From contig NZ_CP044549.1 in assembly GCF_009859475.1 (NCBI RefSeq), positions 1,860,001 to 1,924,000 of the forward strand: a DNA stretch of 64,000 bases, in the 5' to 3' direction. Position 1 is the first letter of the stretch. The number at the start of each line of letters is the position of its first letter. The stretch comes from Hydrogenophaga sp. BPS33. GTDB lineage: Bacteria > Pseudomonadota > Gammaproteobacteria > Burkholderiales > Burkholderiaceae_C. This document shows positions 9,316 through 18,053 of this stretch, piece by piece. The position numbers and the translations under genes are program-made. The notes under the pieces were generated by a model. The model had not been told where the DNA came from, searched no databases, and was given only the letters and a program-made list of their open reading frames with translations.

Positions 9316-10965
9316 TCACTTCAACCCCTCGCGCAGGCGGCTGGGCGCGAGCACGCCAGCGCTGTCGAGGATGGGGTATGCGATCGAGCAGATGTGCGAG
9401 TTGATGCGCTTGAGATCGCTGATCAGGTCCAGGTGCAGCGCGCTGGTGTCCATGCTCTGTTGCGTCATGACCGAGAGCCGGTCCAGGTGGGTGGCGGCGT
9501 ATTCGCGCTCCATGTCGCGAAAGCGCACTTTCTCTTCCAGCAGTTTCTGCGCGTCGCGCACGTTGCCACTGAGAAACACGCTCATGCCCAGGCGCAGGTT
9601 GTCGATCAGGTGCGTGTGCAGTTCGGTGATCTCGGCCATGCCCGCCTCGGAGAAGTTGCGGCCCTTGCGGATCTTCTTGTCCTCGATGTCGAGCAGCACG
9701 CGCTCGACGGTGTCGCCGATCTGCTCCATGTTGATGGTGAAGCTGATGATGTCGGTCCAGCGCCGGCCTTCTTCTTCACTGAGTTGCTGGCGCGAGATCT
9801 TGGTGAGGTAGTACTTGATCGACGAATAGAGGTCGTCGACCGTGTCGTCCAGTTTGCGCAGGTCCTGCGAGAGCTTGGCGTCGTTGTTGCGGATCACGGT
9901 GAGCACGCCACGCAGCATGGTTTCCACGATGTCGGCCTGGTGCATGGCCTCGCGCGCCGCGCAGGAGATGGCCAGCGACGGTGTGGCCAGCGCGGACGGG
10001 TCGAGGTGGTTGGGCCGCTCCAGCGCGCTCTTGTCCTTGCTCTTCTTCAGCGGCAGCAGGCGGTTCACCATGCGGGCGATGGGTGTGGTGAGGCCGATGA
10101 AGAGAAGGCCCACCATCAGGTTGAAACTCAGGTGGAACAGCACGGTGAGTGTGGCCGGATCCTGCACCAGGGGCTCCATGAAGCGCGTCCACAGGGGGAT
10201 GAGGCCAATCGCAATGGTCACGCCCAGCAGCTTGAAGAGCAGGTTGCCCAAGGGGACCTGGCGGGTGCTGTTGCCGGCCTTGGCGGTGGTGATGACGGCC
10301 AGCAGGCCGCTGCCCAGGTTGGCGCCGAGCACGATGCCCAGCGCCACGTCCAGCCCCACCACCTGCACTGCCAGGGAGGAGGCCAGCAACACCACCGCCA
10401 GACTCGAATAGGCCGCCACCGCGAGGACGGCGCCCAGCAGGATTTCGAGCATGCGGTCGCTGGTGAGCGACTCCAGCATGAGCTGCACCGCCGGGTTCTG
10501 CGTGAGCACCCCGGTGGCGCTGCCGATGAGGCGCAGGGCCAGCAGCAAGAGACCCAGGCCGATCAGCACGCGCCCGAAGTCGCCCACCTGTGTGCCTTGG
10601 CGTGAAATGAACAGCGTGACGCCCAGGAAGATGAACAGTGGCGAGAGCCACGACAGATCGAACGAAAACACCACCGCCATGAGCGCGGTGCCCACGTCCG
10701 CGCCCAGCATCACCGCCAGGGCGGCGGGCAAGGCAATGAGGCCTCGGCCCACGAAGGACGCGGTGATGAGGGCGGTGGCGGTGCTCGATTGCACCAGGGC
10801 CGTGACACCCAGGCCCGAGAGCGCGGCGGTGATGCGGTTGCCCATGCTGGCGGCCAGGAACTGCCGCAGGTTGCTGCCGAAGACGCGCAGCACGCCGGCC
10901 CGCACGAGGTGTGTGCCCCACACCAGCAGGGCGATGGCCGCGAGAAGGTCCAACAGATGTTTCAT
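9316..10965 (-). CDS. Na/Pi-cotransporter family protein with PhoU-like C-terminus
   Basis: A 549-residue membrane protein of the NptA/PNaS family. The N-terminal two thirds are hydrophobic and contain the inverted QSS motif pair of this family: ALVQSSTATALI (about 58-69) and an equivalent GANLGSG.. segment in the second half. From about residue 335 the protein becomes soluble and helical (SCAAREAMHQADIVETML, INMEQIGDTVERV), a PhoU-like regulatory domain. The predicted role is sodium-coupled phosphate movement at the inner membrane, controlled by the cytoplasmic domain. The start is ATG 10965 (MKHLLDLLAAIALLVWG). The frame is open far upstream, but that part is antisense-like. No pho genes are nearby. 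Confidence 0.9.
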   Translation of the reverse strand: MKHLLDLLAAIALLVWGTHLVRAGVLRVFGSNLRQFLAASMGNRITAALSGLGVTALVQSSTATALITASFVGRGLIALPAALAVMLGADVGTALMAVVFSFDLSWLSPLFIFLGVTLFISRQGTQVGDFGRVLIGLGLLLLALRLIGSATGVLTQNPAVQLMLESLTSDRMLEILLGAVLAVAAYSSLAVVLLASSLAVQVVGLDVALGIVLGANLGSGLLAVITTAKAGNSTRQVPLGNLLFKLLGVTIAIGLIPLWTRFMEPLVQDPATLTVLFHLSFNLMVGLLFIGLTTPIARMVNRLLPLKKSKDKSALERPNHLDPSALATPSLAISCAAREAMHQADIVETMLRGVLTVIRNNDAKLSQDLRKLDDTVDDLYSSIKYYLTKISRQQLSEEEGRRWTDIISFTINMEQIGDTVERVLLDIEDKKIRKGRNFSEAGMAEITELHTHLIDNLRLGMSVFLSGNVRDAQKLLEEKVRFRDMEREYAATHLDRLSVMTQQSMDTSALHLDLISDLKRINSHICSIAYPILDSAGVLAPSRLREGLK

Positions 10966-11036
10966 GAACCTCAAAACTATACGCCGCAGGGGGTGCCCCT
11001 GCAGGAGGTGCGAGACTCGCGGGCCCGCGCGGGCGT

Positions 11037-11555
11037 TTAGCTGGGGCGGCGGCTGCGGCGCACGCGCAGTATCTCGTCCAGGATCAGCGCCACGGCACCC
11101 ACCGAGATCGCGATGTCGGCAAGATTGAACGAGGGGAAATGGCCGCCGGGAAAGAGGCCGGCCAGGAATGGCCAGTGGAAGTCGAGGTAGTCGACTACGT
11201 AGCTGTGCCACAGGCGGTCGATCACGTTGCCCAGCGCACCGCCCAGGATGCAAGCCAGCGCGAACGCGAACAGCTTCTGGCCCGGGTGCGAACGCAGCAT
11301 CCAGACAATGAAGACGGATGCGCCCACGCCCACGGCGGTGAAGAACCAGCGCTGCCAGCCGCTCGCGCCCGCGAGGAACGAGAACGCCGCGCCGCTGTTG
11401 TGCACGCGCACGATGTTGAAGAAGCTGGTGACGAAGGTGCTGTCGCCCAACTGGTACACCGCTACGATCCATTGCTTGATGACCTGATCGGCCACCAGGA
11501 TGGCGGCCGCCAGGCCCAGCCAGGGCCAGATGTGGCTGTTGCGTTGGGCTTGCAT
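11037..11555 (-). CDS. lspA: Lipoprotein signal peptidase II
   Basis: A 172-residue inner-membrane aspartyl protease that removes the signal peptide from diacylglyceryl-modified prolipoproteins. Four membrane helices are visible. The two catalytic aspartates are in [18 protein letters not shown] and [11 protein letters not shown], and the conserved [15 protein letters not shown] stretch is present. Its start ATG shares one base with the ileS stop (TGATG), so the two genes are translationally coupled, as in many proteobacteria. Length and motif order are complete. Confidence 0.98.
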   Translation of the reverse strand: MQAQRNSHIWPWLGLAAAILVADQVIKQWIVAVYQLGDSTFVTSFFNIVRVHNSGAAFSFLAGASGWQRWFFTAVGVGASVFIVWMLRSHPGQKLFAFALACILGGALGNVIDRLWHSYVVDYLDFHWPFLAGLFPGGHFPSFNLADIAISVGAVALILDEILRVRRSRRPS

Positions 11556-14416
11556 CAGGCCACCGTGCGCGGTTCACCCGCGCCGAACAGGTTGCTGGTG
11601 CAGCGCCCGCACAGCGTGGGGTGCGCGGCGTCGCTGCCCACGTCGTTGCGGTAGTGCCAGCAGCGCTCGCATTTGACGGCGGTCGATGGCACGACCTGCA
11701 CCGCGAGCGCATCGCCCTGCAGCAGCTCCACGGCGGAGACGATCAGGGCGAACTTGAGGTCCTGGCCCAACGAGGCCAGCAGCGCGTGGTCGTCGGCCGG
11801 GGCGGTGAGGCGCACGTTGGCTTGCAGCGATGAACCCACCTGACCCGCCGCGCGCACGGTCTCGATCTCCTTGTTCACCAGGTTGCGCACTTCACAGATG
11901 CGCGTCCACTTCGCCAGCAGCCCTTCGTTGGCTTGAGGCAGGTCGGCGTAGGTCTCGAAGAAGATCGAGCCCTGGCTCTTCGCGCCGGCCAGCACCGGCC
12001 ACGCTTCCTCGGCGGTGAAGCTCATGAAAGGCGCCATCCAGCGCAGCATGGCGTGCGTGATCTCGTGCAGCGCGGTCTGTGCGCTGCGCCGCGCGAGGCT
12101 CTTGGGCGCGGTGGTGTAGAGGCGGTCCTTGAGCACGTCGAGGTAGAACGCGCCCAGGTCTTCCGAGCAGTACACCTGCAGCTTGGCCACCACCGGGTGG
12201 AATTCGTAGACGTCGAAGTGCGCCAGGATCTCGGCCTGGAACTGCGCCGCGCGCGCCAGCGCGTAGCGGTCGATCTCCAGCATCTGGTCGTGCGGCACCG
12301 CGTCGACCGCGGGGTCGAAGTCGCTCACGTTGGCCAGCAGGAAGCGCAGCGTGTTGCGGATGCGGCGGTAGGCGTCGACCACACGCGCGAGGATCTTGTC
12401 GTCGCCGGCGATGTCGCCCGAGTAGTCGCTCGCGGCCACCCACAGGCGGATGATCTCGGCGCCCAGCTTCTTCGTGACGTCCTGCGGGTCGATGCCATTG
12501 CCCAGCGACTTGCTCATCTTGCGGCCCTGGCTGTCCACGGTGAAACCGTGGGTGAGCAGGCCGCGGTAGGGCGCGCGGTCGTACAGCGCGCAGCCCAGCA
12601 GCAGGGACGAGTGGAACCAGCCGCGGTGCTGGTCATGGCCTTCGAGGTACAGGTCGGCCTCCGGCCCTTCCTGGTGGAAGTCGCCGTTGACATAGGCCTT
12701 GGCGTGGCTGCCGCGCAGCACGTGCTGGAAGGTCGAGCCCGAATCGAACCACACCTCCAGGATGTCCTGGCTCTTGGTGTACTTCGGCGCGTCCTCGGCG
12801 CCCAGGATCTCTTCGGCCGTCACGCGGCTCCAGGCCTCGATGCCGCCCTTCTCGACGATGTCGGCCGCCTGGTCGAGGATCTCCATGGTGCGCGGGTGCA
12901 GCTCGCCCGAGTCCTTGTGCAGGAAGAACGGGATCGGCACGCCCCAGCTGCGCTGGCGCGAGATGCACCAGTCGGGCCGGTTGGCGATCATGTCGTGCAG
13001 GCGCGCCTTGCCGTTTTCCGGGAAGAAATGGGTGTGTTCGATCGCCGCCAGTGCGGTCTCGCGAAGGGTGCGTGGCGCCTTGTCCTTGGTGAACACGCCT
13101 TCGCCCTCGTCCATGCGGATGAACCATTGCGCAGCGGCGCGGTAGATCACCGGCGTCTTGTGGCGCCAGCAGTGCGGGTAGCTGTGGGTGATGGGCTGCG
13201 TGGCCATCAGGCGGCCGGCGTTCTTCAGCGCCTCCAGGATGGCGGGCACGGCCTTCCAGATGTGCTGCCCGCCGAACAGCGGGAAGTCGGGCGCATAGGC
13301 GCCGTTGCCCTGCACGGGGTTGAGGATGTCGTCGTACTTCAGGCCATGCGACACGCAGGAATTGAAGTCGTCCAGGCCGTAGGCCGGCGCCGAGTGCACG
13401 AGGCCGGTGCCGTCGCTGTCGCTCACGTAGTCGGCCAGGTACAGCGGGGAGAGGCGGCGGTAGCCGGCGTCGACGTCGTACAGGGGATGGCGGAAGACCT
13501 GGTCGCGCAGGGCTTCGCCCTTGGCGGTGGCGATCACGCTGCCTTCGAGCTGGTAGCGCTCCAGGCATTTTTCGACCAGCGACTCGGCCAGCAGCAGCAC
13601 GCCGCGCGGCGTGTCGACCAGCGCGTAGTTCAGCTCGGGGTGGGCGTTGAGCGCCTGGTTGGCGGGGATGGTCCAGGCGGTGGTGGTCCAGATGACGGCA
13701 AAGGCGCTCTTGCCCGCGGGCAGGGCGCTCAGGCCGAAGGCCTTGGCCAGCGCCGCGCCATTGTGGGTTTCGAAGGCCACGTCCAGCGTGTCGCTCTTCT
13801 TGTCGGCGTATTCGATCTCGAACTCGGCCAGCGAGGAGCCGCAGTCGAAGCACCAGTACACCGGCTTCAGGCCGCGGTAGACGAAGCCGCGTTCGATCAC
13901 GCGCTTGAACGCGCGCAGCTCGCCGGCTTCGTTGGCGAAGTCCATGGTGCGGTAGGGCCGCTCCCAGTCGCCCAGGATGCCCAGGCGCTTGAAGTCTTCG
14001 CGCTGCTGGTCGATCTGCTCGGTGGCATAGGCGCGGCTCTTGGCCTGCATGTCGTCGCGGCTGAGGTTGCGGCCGTGCTTCTTCTCGATTGCGTTCTCGA
14101 TCGGCAGGCCGTGGCAGTCCCAGCCGGGGATGTACTGCGCGTCGAAGCCGGCCAGCTGGCGGCTCTTGACGATCATGTCCTTGAGCACCTTGTTGACGGC
14201 GTGGCCCATGTGGATCTGGCCGTTGGCGTAGGGCGGGCCGTCGTGCAGCACGAACAGTGGCGCGCCAGCGCGGGCGCCACGCAGGCGCTTGTAGAGACCG
14301 TCCTGGTTCCAGGCCTTGGCCCAGCCCGGCTCGCGCTTGGGCAGGTCGCCGCGCATGGGGAAGGGCGTGTCGGGCAGGTTCAGGGTGCTGCGGTAGTCGG
14401 TGGGGGCGTCGGACAT
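11555..14416 (-). CDS. ileS: Isoleucyl-tRNA synthetase
   Basis: A 953-residue class I aminoacyl-tRNA synthetase that charges tRNA-Ile in the cytoplasm. The HIGH-type motif reads HMGH within [16 protein letters not shown], the KMSKS loop is [11 protein letters not shown], the [14 protein letters not shown] signature is present, and the C-terminus has the four-cysteine zinc site (CERCWHY ... CGRCTSNL). This is the bacterial IleS1 type. Full length. The order ribF-ileS-lspA on one strand is the classic proteobacterial arrangement. A palindromic repeat lies between ribF and ileS, within the probable leader. Confidence 0.99.
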   Translation of the reverse strand: MSDAPTDYRSTLNLPDTPFPMRGDLPKREPGWAKAWNQDGLYKRLRGARAGAPLFVLHDGPPYANGQIHMGHAVNKVLKDMIVKSRQLAGFDAQYIPGWDCHGLPIENAIEKKHGRNLSRDDMQAKSRAYATEQIDQQREDFKRLGILGDWERPYRTMDFANEAGELRAFKRVIERGFVYRGLKPVYWCFDCGSSLAEFEIEYADKKSDTLDVAFETHNGAALAKAFGLSALPAGKSAFAVIWTTTAWTIPANQALNAHPELNYALVDTPRGVLLLAESLVEKCLERYQLEGSVIATAKGEALRDQVFRHPLYDVDAGYRRLSPLYLADYVSDSDGTGLVHSAPAYGLDDFNSCVSHGLKYDDILNPVQGNGAYAPDFPLFGGQHIWKAVPAILEALKNAGRLMATQPITHSYPHCWRHKTPVIYRAAAQWFIRMDEGEGVFTKDKAPRTLRETALAAIEHTHFFPENGKARLHDMIANRPDWCISRQRSWGVPIPFFLHKDSGELHPRTMEILDQAADIVEKGGIEAWSRVTAEEILGAEDAPKYTKSQDILEVWFDSGSTFQHVLRGSHAKAYVNGDFHQEGPEADLYLEGHDQHRGWFHSSLLLGCALYDRAPYRGLLTHGFTVDSQGRKMSKSLGNGIDPQDVTKKLGAEIIRLWVAASDYSGDIAGDDKILARVVDAYRRIRNTLRFLLANVSDFDPAVDAVPHDQMLEIDRYALARAAQFQAEILAHFDVYEFHPVVAKLQVYCSEDLGAFYLDVLKDRLYTTAPKSLARRSAQTALHEITHAMLRWMAPFMSFTAEEAWPVLAGAKSQGSIFFETYADLPQANEGLLAKWTRICEVRNLVNKEIETVRAAGQVGSSLQANVRLTAPADDHALLASLGQDLKFALIVSAVELLQGDALAVQVVPSTAVKCERCWHYRNDVGSDAAHPTLCGRCTSNLFGAGEPRTVA

Positions 14417-14437
14417 GACAGGGAAATTTCCGTGGTG

Positions 14438-14538
14438 GCTTCGGCAAGCTCAGCCCGAACGGGGCGGTATTGAGCTCGAATGGGGGTGTATTCCGATCGT
14501 CCTGAGCTTGTCGAAGGGCCTGAGCCTGTCGAAGGGCG
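14438..14538. repeat. Short palindromic repeat (CTTCGACAAGCTCAG family)
   Basis: Three copies of a 20-bp-class element lie between ribF and ileS: CTTCGGCAAGCTCAGCCCGA at 14439-14458, and two tandem opposite-orientation copies CCTGAGCTTGTCGAAGGGC (14501-14519) and CCTGAGCCTGTCGAAGGGC (14519-14537). Opposing copies can pair into a long hairpin. This sequence class is a widespread intergenic repeat in proteobacterial genomes; its function here is unknown, but it sits in the probable ileS mRNA leader. Confidence 0.8.
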
Positions 14539-14560
14539 GCGACCGGGCAGACGGGATCGT

Positions 14561-15625
14561 CTAAATTCGATCGCGCGTGGTCTGCCGGTGGGTTTGGGTG
14601 TGCAGCGAGGCGAAGAACGTGCGTGCGTCGTCGCAGTCTCTCGCGATGCCCTGGGTCAGGGCATTGAGGCTGTCGTATTTCAGCTCGTCGTGCAGTTTGT
14701 GCAGCAGTTCCACGCGCACGATTTTACCGTAGGCCTCTCCCTCGGGCAGGCGTGCGGCCATCTCTGCCGGCCATTCGAGGCAATGGGTTTCCAGCAGCAC
14801 GCGCCCGCCGTTGACGTCATCCGGGTCCAGCGACGGGCGCACGCCGAGGTTGGCCACACCCGGCAAAGGCGGCGAATCGGGGTGGGGGCCCAGGCCGTGC
14901 ACGTGCACCGCAAAGATGCCGCTGGCCGCCGGTTTCCAGTGCGAGAAGCGCAGGTTGAGCGTGCGAAAGCCGTCCCCCTTGCCCGGGCTGCTCTCGGCCA
15001 GTTGCCGGCCCAGCTTGCGGCCATGCACCACGTGGCCGCTGACGCTGTAGGGCCGGCCCAGCAGGGCCGCCACGTCCTCCATGCGGCCCGCGCCCAGGGC
15101 TTCACGCACCGCGGAACTGGAAACGCGCAGGCCGTGCACCTCGTAGCTCTGCATGCGGGCCACATCGAAGCCCAGTCGGTTGCCCGCGGCGTCGAGCATG
15201 GCGTAGTCGCCCGCACGCTTGGCGCCGAAGCGGAAATCGTCGCCCACCAGCACATACCGTGCGCCGAAGGCGCGCACCAGCGTGTCTTCGATGAACGCCT
15301 CGGGTGCCTGGTTGGCCAGCCGGGCGTTGAAAGGCAGCACCACGCACTCGTCGACGCCGCAGCGCTCCAGCTCCTGCAGTTTGTCGCGCAGCGTGGCAAT
15401 GCGCGCGGGTGCCAGCTCGGGCTTGTGGTGCAGGGCCGCGAAATAGTCGCGCGGATGCGGTTCGAAGGTCATCACGCAGCTGGGCACGCCGCGGTGCTGG
15501 GCTTCGTTGTTGAGCAAGGCCAGCATGGCCTGGTGCCCGCGGTGCACGCCGTCGAAGTTGCCGATGGTCAGGGCGCAGCCCGGGGATTCGGGGGAACAAG
15601 GGCGCGAACCGCGAAAGATTTTCAT
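14561..15625 (-). CDS. ribF: Bifunctional riboflavin kinase / FAD synthetase
   Basis: A 354-residue enzyme that phosphorylates riboflavin to FMN and adenylates FMN to FAD. The N-terminal FAD-synthetase nucleotidyltransferase domain shows the TIGNFDGVHRGHQAML loop (about 20-35) and the later SSSAVREALGAG motif (replacing the KMSKS-like loop). The C-terminal riboflavin-kinase domain begins at about 185 with RPYSVSGHVVHGRKLGR and contains ANLGVRPSLD. The start ATG 15625 is followed by a short basic N-terminus. It is divergent from the HNH gene, with a 204-bp shared upstream region. An FMN user, dodecin, also occurs in this window. Confidence 0.98.
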   Translation of the reverse strand: MKIFRGSRPCSPESPGCALTIGNFDGVHRGHQAMLALLNNEAQHRGVPSCVMTFEPHPRDYFAALHHKPELAPARIATLRDKLQELERCGVDECVVLPFNARLANQAPEAFIEDTLVRAFGARYVLVGDDFRFGAKRAGDYAMLDAAGNRLGFDVARMQSYEVHGLRVSSSAVREALGAGRMEDVAALLGRPYSVSGHVVHGRKLGRQLAESSPGKGDGFRTLNLRFSHWKPAASGIFAVHVHGLGPHPDSPPLPGVANLGVRPSLDPDDVNGGRVLLETHCLEWPAEMAARLPEGEAYGKIVRVELLHKLHDELKYDSLNALTQGIARDCDDARTFFASLHTQTHRQTTRDRI

Positions 15626-15829
15626 GCGGAAAAGGGTGGTCTGGAGCAGCGGTGGAGGGCGTTTGGGGCGCGGATGCTGTGGCTTCCAGGTCCACCGTCA
15701 CCGCCGCGTTATCAAAGCGCGCTATATTGGCACTCGATGATATGCGCCCGCCGGACCTGCCGGTGGCCGCAGGACGGCGTGGCGAGCGCCGTCCCTCCCC
15801 GGTGACATGTTCGTTGGAAGGAGCCCGTC

Positions 15830-16387
15830 TTGAAGGTCTTGAAACTCTCCGCGCAGGGGTTGCCACAGTCGTGGATCAGCCTGGAGGAAGCCGTGTTGCA
15901 CTATGCGGCGGATGAAGTGCGCTGGGAGATGGGGGCCGAGATCGCGGTGTTCCACGGCGGGCACAACGCGGTCACGGGCCGCCAGTCCATCATCACCGTC
16001 AATTCGATCATCGGCACCCAGGGCGTGCCGCGCATCAACCCCTTCGACCTGCGTCCCACGCTGACCAACAGCAAGCTGTTTGCGCGCGACCGCAATGTGT
16101 GCGCGTATTGCGGCGAGAACTGCCAGGAGGAGGCCTGCACGCGTGAGCACATCGTGCCGCTGGGGCAGAACGGGCGTGACACCTGGATGAACGTGGTGAC
16201 GGCCTGCAAGTCGTGCAACCACCGCAAGGGCAACCGCACGCCCGAGCAGGCGCACATGGGCTTGTTGTATGCGCCCTATGTGCCCAGCCTGTGGGAAGAC
16301 TTCATTCTGCGCAACCGGCGCATCCTGGCGGACCAGATGGAGTTCCTGATGGCGCACCTGCCCAAGAGTTCGCGCCTGCACGCATAG
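15830..16387 (+). CDS. HNH endonuclease family protein (TTG start)
   Basis: A 185-residue HNH nuclease-fold protein. The zinc/catalytic region is CAYCGENCQEE...REHIVPLGQNG...ACKSCNHRKGNR: two CxxC pairs around the H-N-H core (about residues 101-147). The C-terminal WEDFILRNRRILADQMEFL helix is typical of a conserved betaproteobacterial HNH family of unknown target. The start is read as TTG at 15830, because a perfect AAGGAG lies at 15818-15823, six bases upstream, and the protein then begins MKVLKLSAQGLP. It is not near phage genes; it looks like a stable chromosomal gene, not a homing element. Possible promoter: TATATT near 15722. Confidence 0.85.
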   Translation: MKVLKLSAQGLPQSWISLEEAVLHYAADEVRWEMGAEIAVFHGGHNAVTGRQSIITVNSIIGTQGVPRINPFDLRPTLTNSKLFARDRNVCAYCGENCQEEACTREHIVPLGQNGRDTWMNVVTACKSCNHRKGNRTPEQAHMGLLYAPYVPSLWEDFILRNRRILADQMEFLMAHLPKSSRLHA

Positions 16388-16500
16388 TACGGTTTCGCCT
16401 TCAAACGTATAACGGCGTTGGGTCGCCTTGCCGTGCTACAGCACTGTCTGCGGCAACCCGCCTTGTTCTACGCTTGAATGCAAAACCGTATGGGTGAGCA

Positions 16501-17094
16501 TCAGCTCGTGGTGTCGAGCTGATCTTCGGCCGCCAGCCGTATCGGCCCCTGTCGCTCGGGGTGGCGCCCTTGCCGCCCGGCGTAGAAGGCGCGCACCACA
16601 TCCATGTCGGCGCGCACATCGCCCGTGGGCATCCACACCGGCCCGATGGCTGCGGTTCTGGTGGTGAAGTCGACGTAACCCATGGCCACCGGCACGCCCG
16701 CGGCCAGCGAGACCCGGTAGAAGCCGCTCTTCCAGTGGCGCGCATAGCCCCGCGTGCCCTCCGCGGGCATCACCAGCACCAGGCGTTCGTGCCGGGCAAA
16801 TGCGTGGCTTAGTTGAGCCACCATGTTCGCGGGCGCGCGCCGGTCGACCGCAATGCCGCGCAACGCCCGCGCCAGCGCGCCGAAAGGCCAACTGAACAAG
16901 GTGTGCTTGCCCACCCAGTGCGGCCAGATGCCCAGCGCCATGCCTGCGGCCATCATCACCACGAAATCCCAGTTGCTGGTGTGGGGGGCGGCCAGAAGAA
17001 CGTACTTGGGCACCGTGGGCACCGTCGGGTCCACGTGCCAACCGGCCAGGCGAAGGCCCGTGCGGCCGATCCAGGCGACGACGCCGCGCGTCAA
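16501..17094 (-). CDS. 1-acyl-sn-glycerol-3-phosphate acyltransferase-like protein
   Basis: A 197-residue PlsC-type acyltransferase. The catalytic H(x4)D motif is APHTSNWDFV (about 35-44) and the phosphate-binding motif PAEGTRGYARHWKSGFY is near 110. It likely acylates a lysophospholipid or related alcohol at the inner-membrane surface; this short subtype is often annotated without a defined substrate. The start appears to be TTG at 17094, with TTGA overlapping the TGA stop of the upstream methyltransferase, so translation is probably coupled. No ATG giving the full motif set is available. Confidence 0.82.
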   Translation of the reverse strand: MTRGVVAWIGRTGLRLAGWHVDPTVPTVPKYVLLAAPHTSNWDFVVMMAAGMALGIWPHWVGKHTLFSWPFGALARALRGIAVDRRAPANMVAQLSHAFARHERLVLVMPAEGTRGYARHWKSGFYRVSLAAGVPVAMGYVDFTTRTAAIGPVWMPTGDVRADMDVVRAFYAGRQGRHPERQGPIRLAAEDQLDTTS

Positions 17095-17933
17095 CCGCCG
17101 TCCTCGGTGGCGCTGCCCGTCGGTGCGACGCCGATTTCCAGCATTTCGATCACCTGGGTGAACGAGAACGGGTAAGTGGCTTGCCGCGTGCCCCAGCGCG
17201 CGAGCGCCTGCGCTGCGCGCACCGGCACACCGGGCATGGCGAGGAAGTTGGCGGCCCAGCCCTCTTCGATGCCGAAGCGGTAGGCGTCTTCGGCATTCTC
17301 GAACGTGATGTGCTGGCGCATGGTGTCGCGCCGCAGTACCACCAGGCCGGCGACACGGATCTCCGCTTCGAGCGAGGCGTAGCTTTTGGGCACGTGGGAC
17401 TGCGCGATCCCGCGTTCGCAGAGCCGGCCCATGGCGCGTTTGAGCGGGTTGCGCGACGTCAGGAAAAAGCGGTCGAGCCCCTCGAAGAACGGACCGCCGC
17501 CTTCCTCGGTGGTGGTCACGAGCGAGAGCACGCCGCCCGGCGCCAACAAGTCACGGGCTTGCGCCAGCAGGGTGTGGCGGTCCACATACGCCAGGATGAA
17601 ATGCGCGAGCACCGCGTCGAACGCTGCCGCTGGCAGCACCTCGCGCGCGCGTTGTGCGGGGGCGTGCACGGCCTTCAGCGGTATCCGTGCCTGGGCCAGC
17701 CGCAGCATCGCGGCCGAGACGTCCAGGCCGGTCATCTCCAGGGGCAGGCCCAAGGCCGCCAGCTGGGCCAGCATGGCCCCATCGCCCACGCCCAGATCGG
17801 CCACGGCCAGCGGGCCCGGGCGTGGGCGCAAACGTTCGGCCAGATGCTGCGCGACCTCGCGGTTCTTGTCCGCAATGATCCCGCTGCCCGAGTTGTAGCC
17901 GGCCGCGACGGCGTCGTGCACACGCCGGTTCAT
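17091..17933 (-). CDS. Class I SAM-dependent methyltransferase
   Basis: A 280-residue methyltransferase with the Rossmann-fold SAM site VADLGVGDGAMLAQLA (about 43-58), the acidic end of strand 2 in MTGLDVSAAML, and motif LLAPGGVLSLVTTTEEGGG (about 125-143). The substrate is unknown. The C-terminal half (RRDTMRQHITFENAEDAYRF) is not clearly assignable. Its stop overlaps the acyltransferase start, making a two-gene minus-strand operon, so a lipid or small-metabolite role is possible but unproven. It is divergent from the CNB-CPBP gene. Confidence 0.82.
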   Translation of the reverse strand: MNRRVHDAVAAGYNSGSGIIADKNREVAQHLAERLRPRPGPLAVADLGVGDGAMLAQLAALGLPLEMTGLDVSAAMLRLAQARIPLKAVHAPAQRAREVLPAAAFDAVLAHFILAYVDRHTLLAQARDLLAPGGVLSLVTTTEEGGGPFFEGLDRFFLTSRNPLKRAMGRLCERGIAQSHVPKSYASLEAEIRVAGLVVLRRDTMRQHITFENAEDAYRFGIEEGWAANFLAMPGVPVRAAQALARWGTRQATYPFSFTQVIEMLEIGVAPTGSATEDGG

Positions 17934-18053
17934 CGCAGCCCTTTCTCAAGGCGCGAACGCGGTGGTCTGGATAGGGGTAAGGGGTATGGGCTTGCAGGTA
18001 CCATGGCGGGCGCTTGATGGTGTCCGATTGTGACTTCACCGACTTGGGATGCG

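Noticed and set aside
10966..11712. Open extension upstream of the Na/Pi symporter, making an apparent 798-residue protein.
   Set aside because: The extension overlaps lspA and ileS and has antisense-like composition; the family N-terminus starts at 10965.
11933..14473. Very long open frame (846 codons) on the plus strand opposite ileS.
   Set aside because: It is the mirror of a GC-rich gene with strong codon bias; the translation is Arg/Gly/Val-rich with no domain, while ileS on the other strand has every expected motif.
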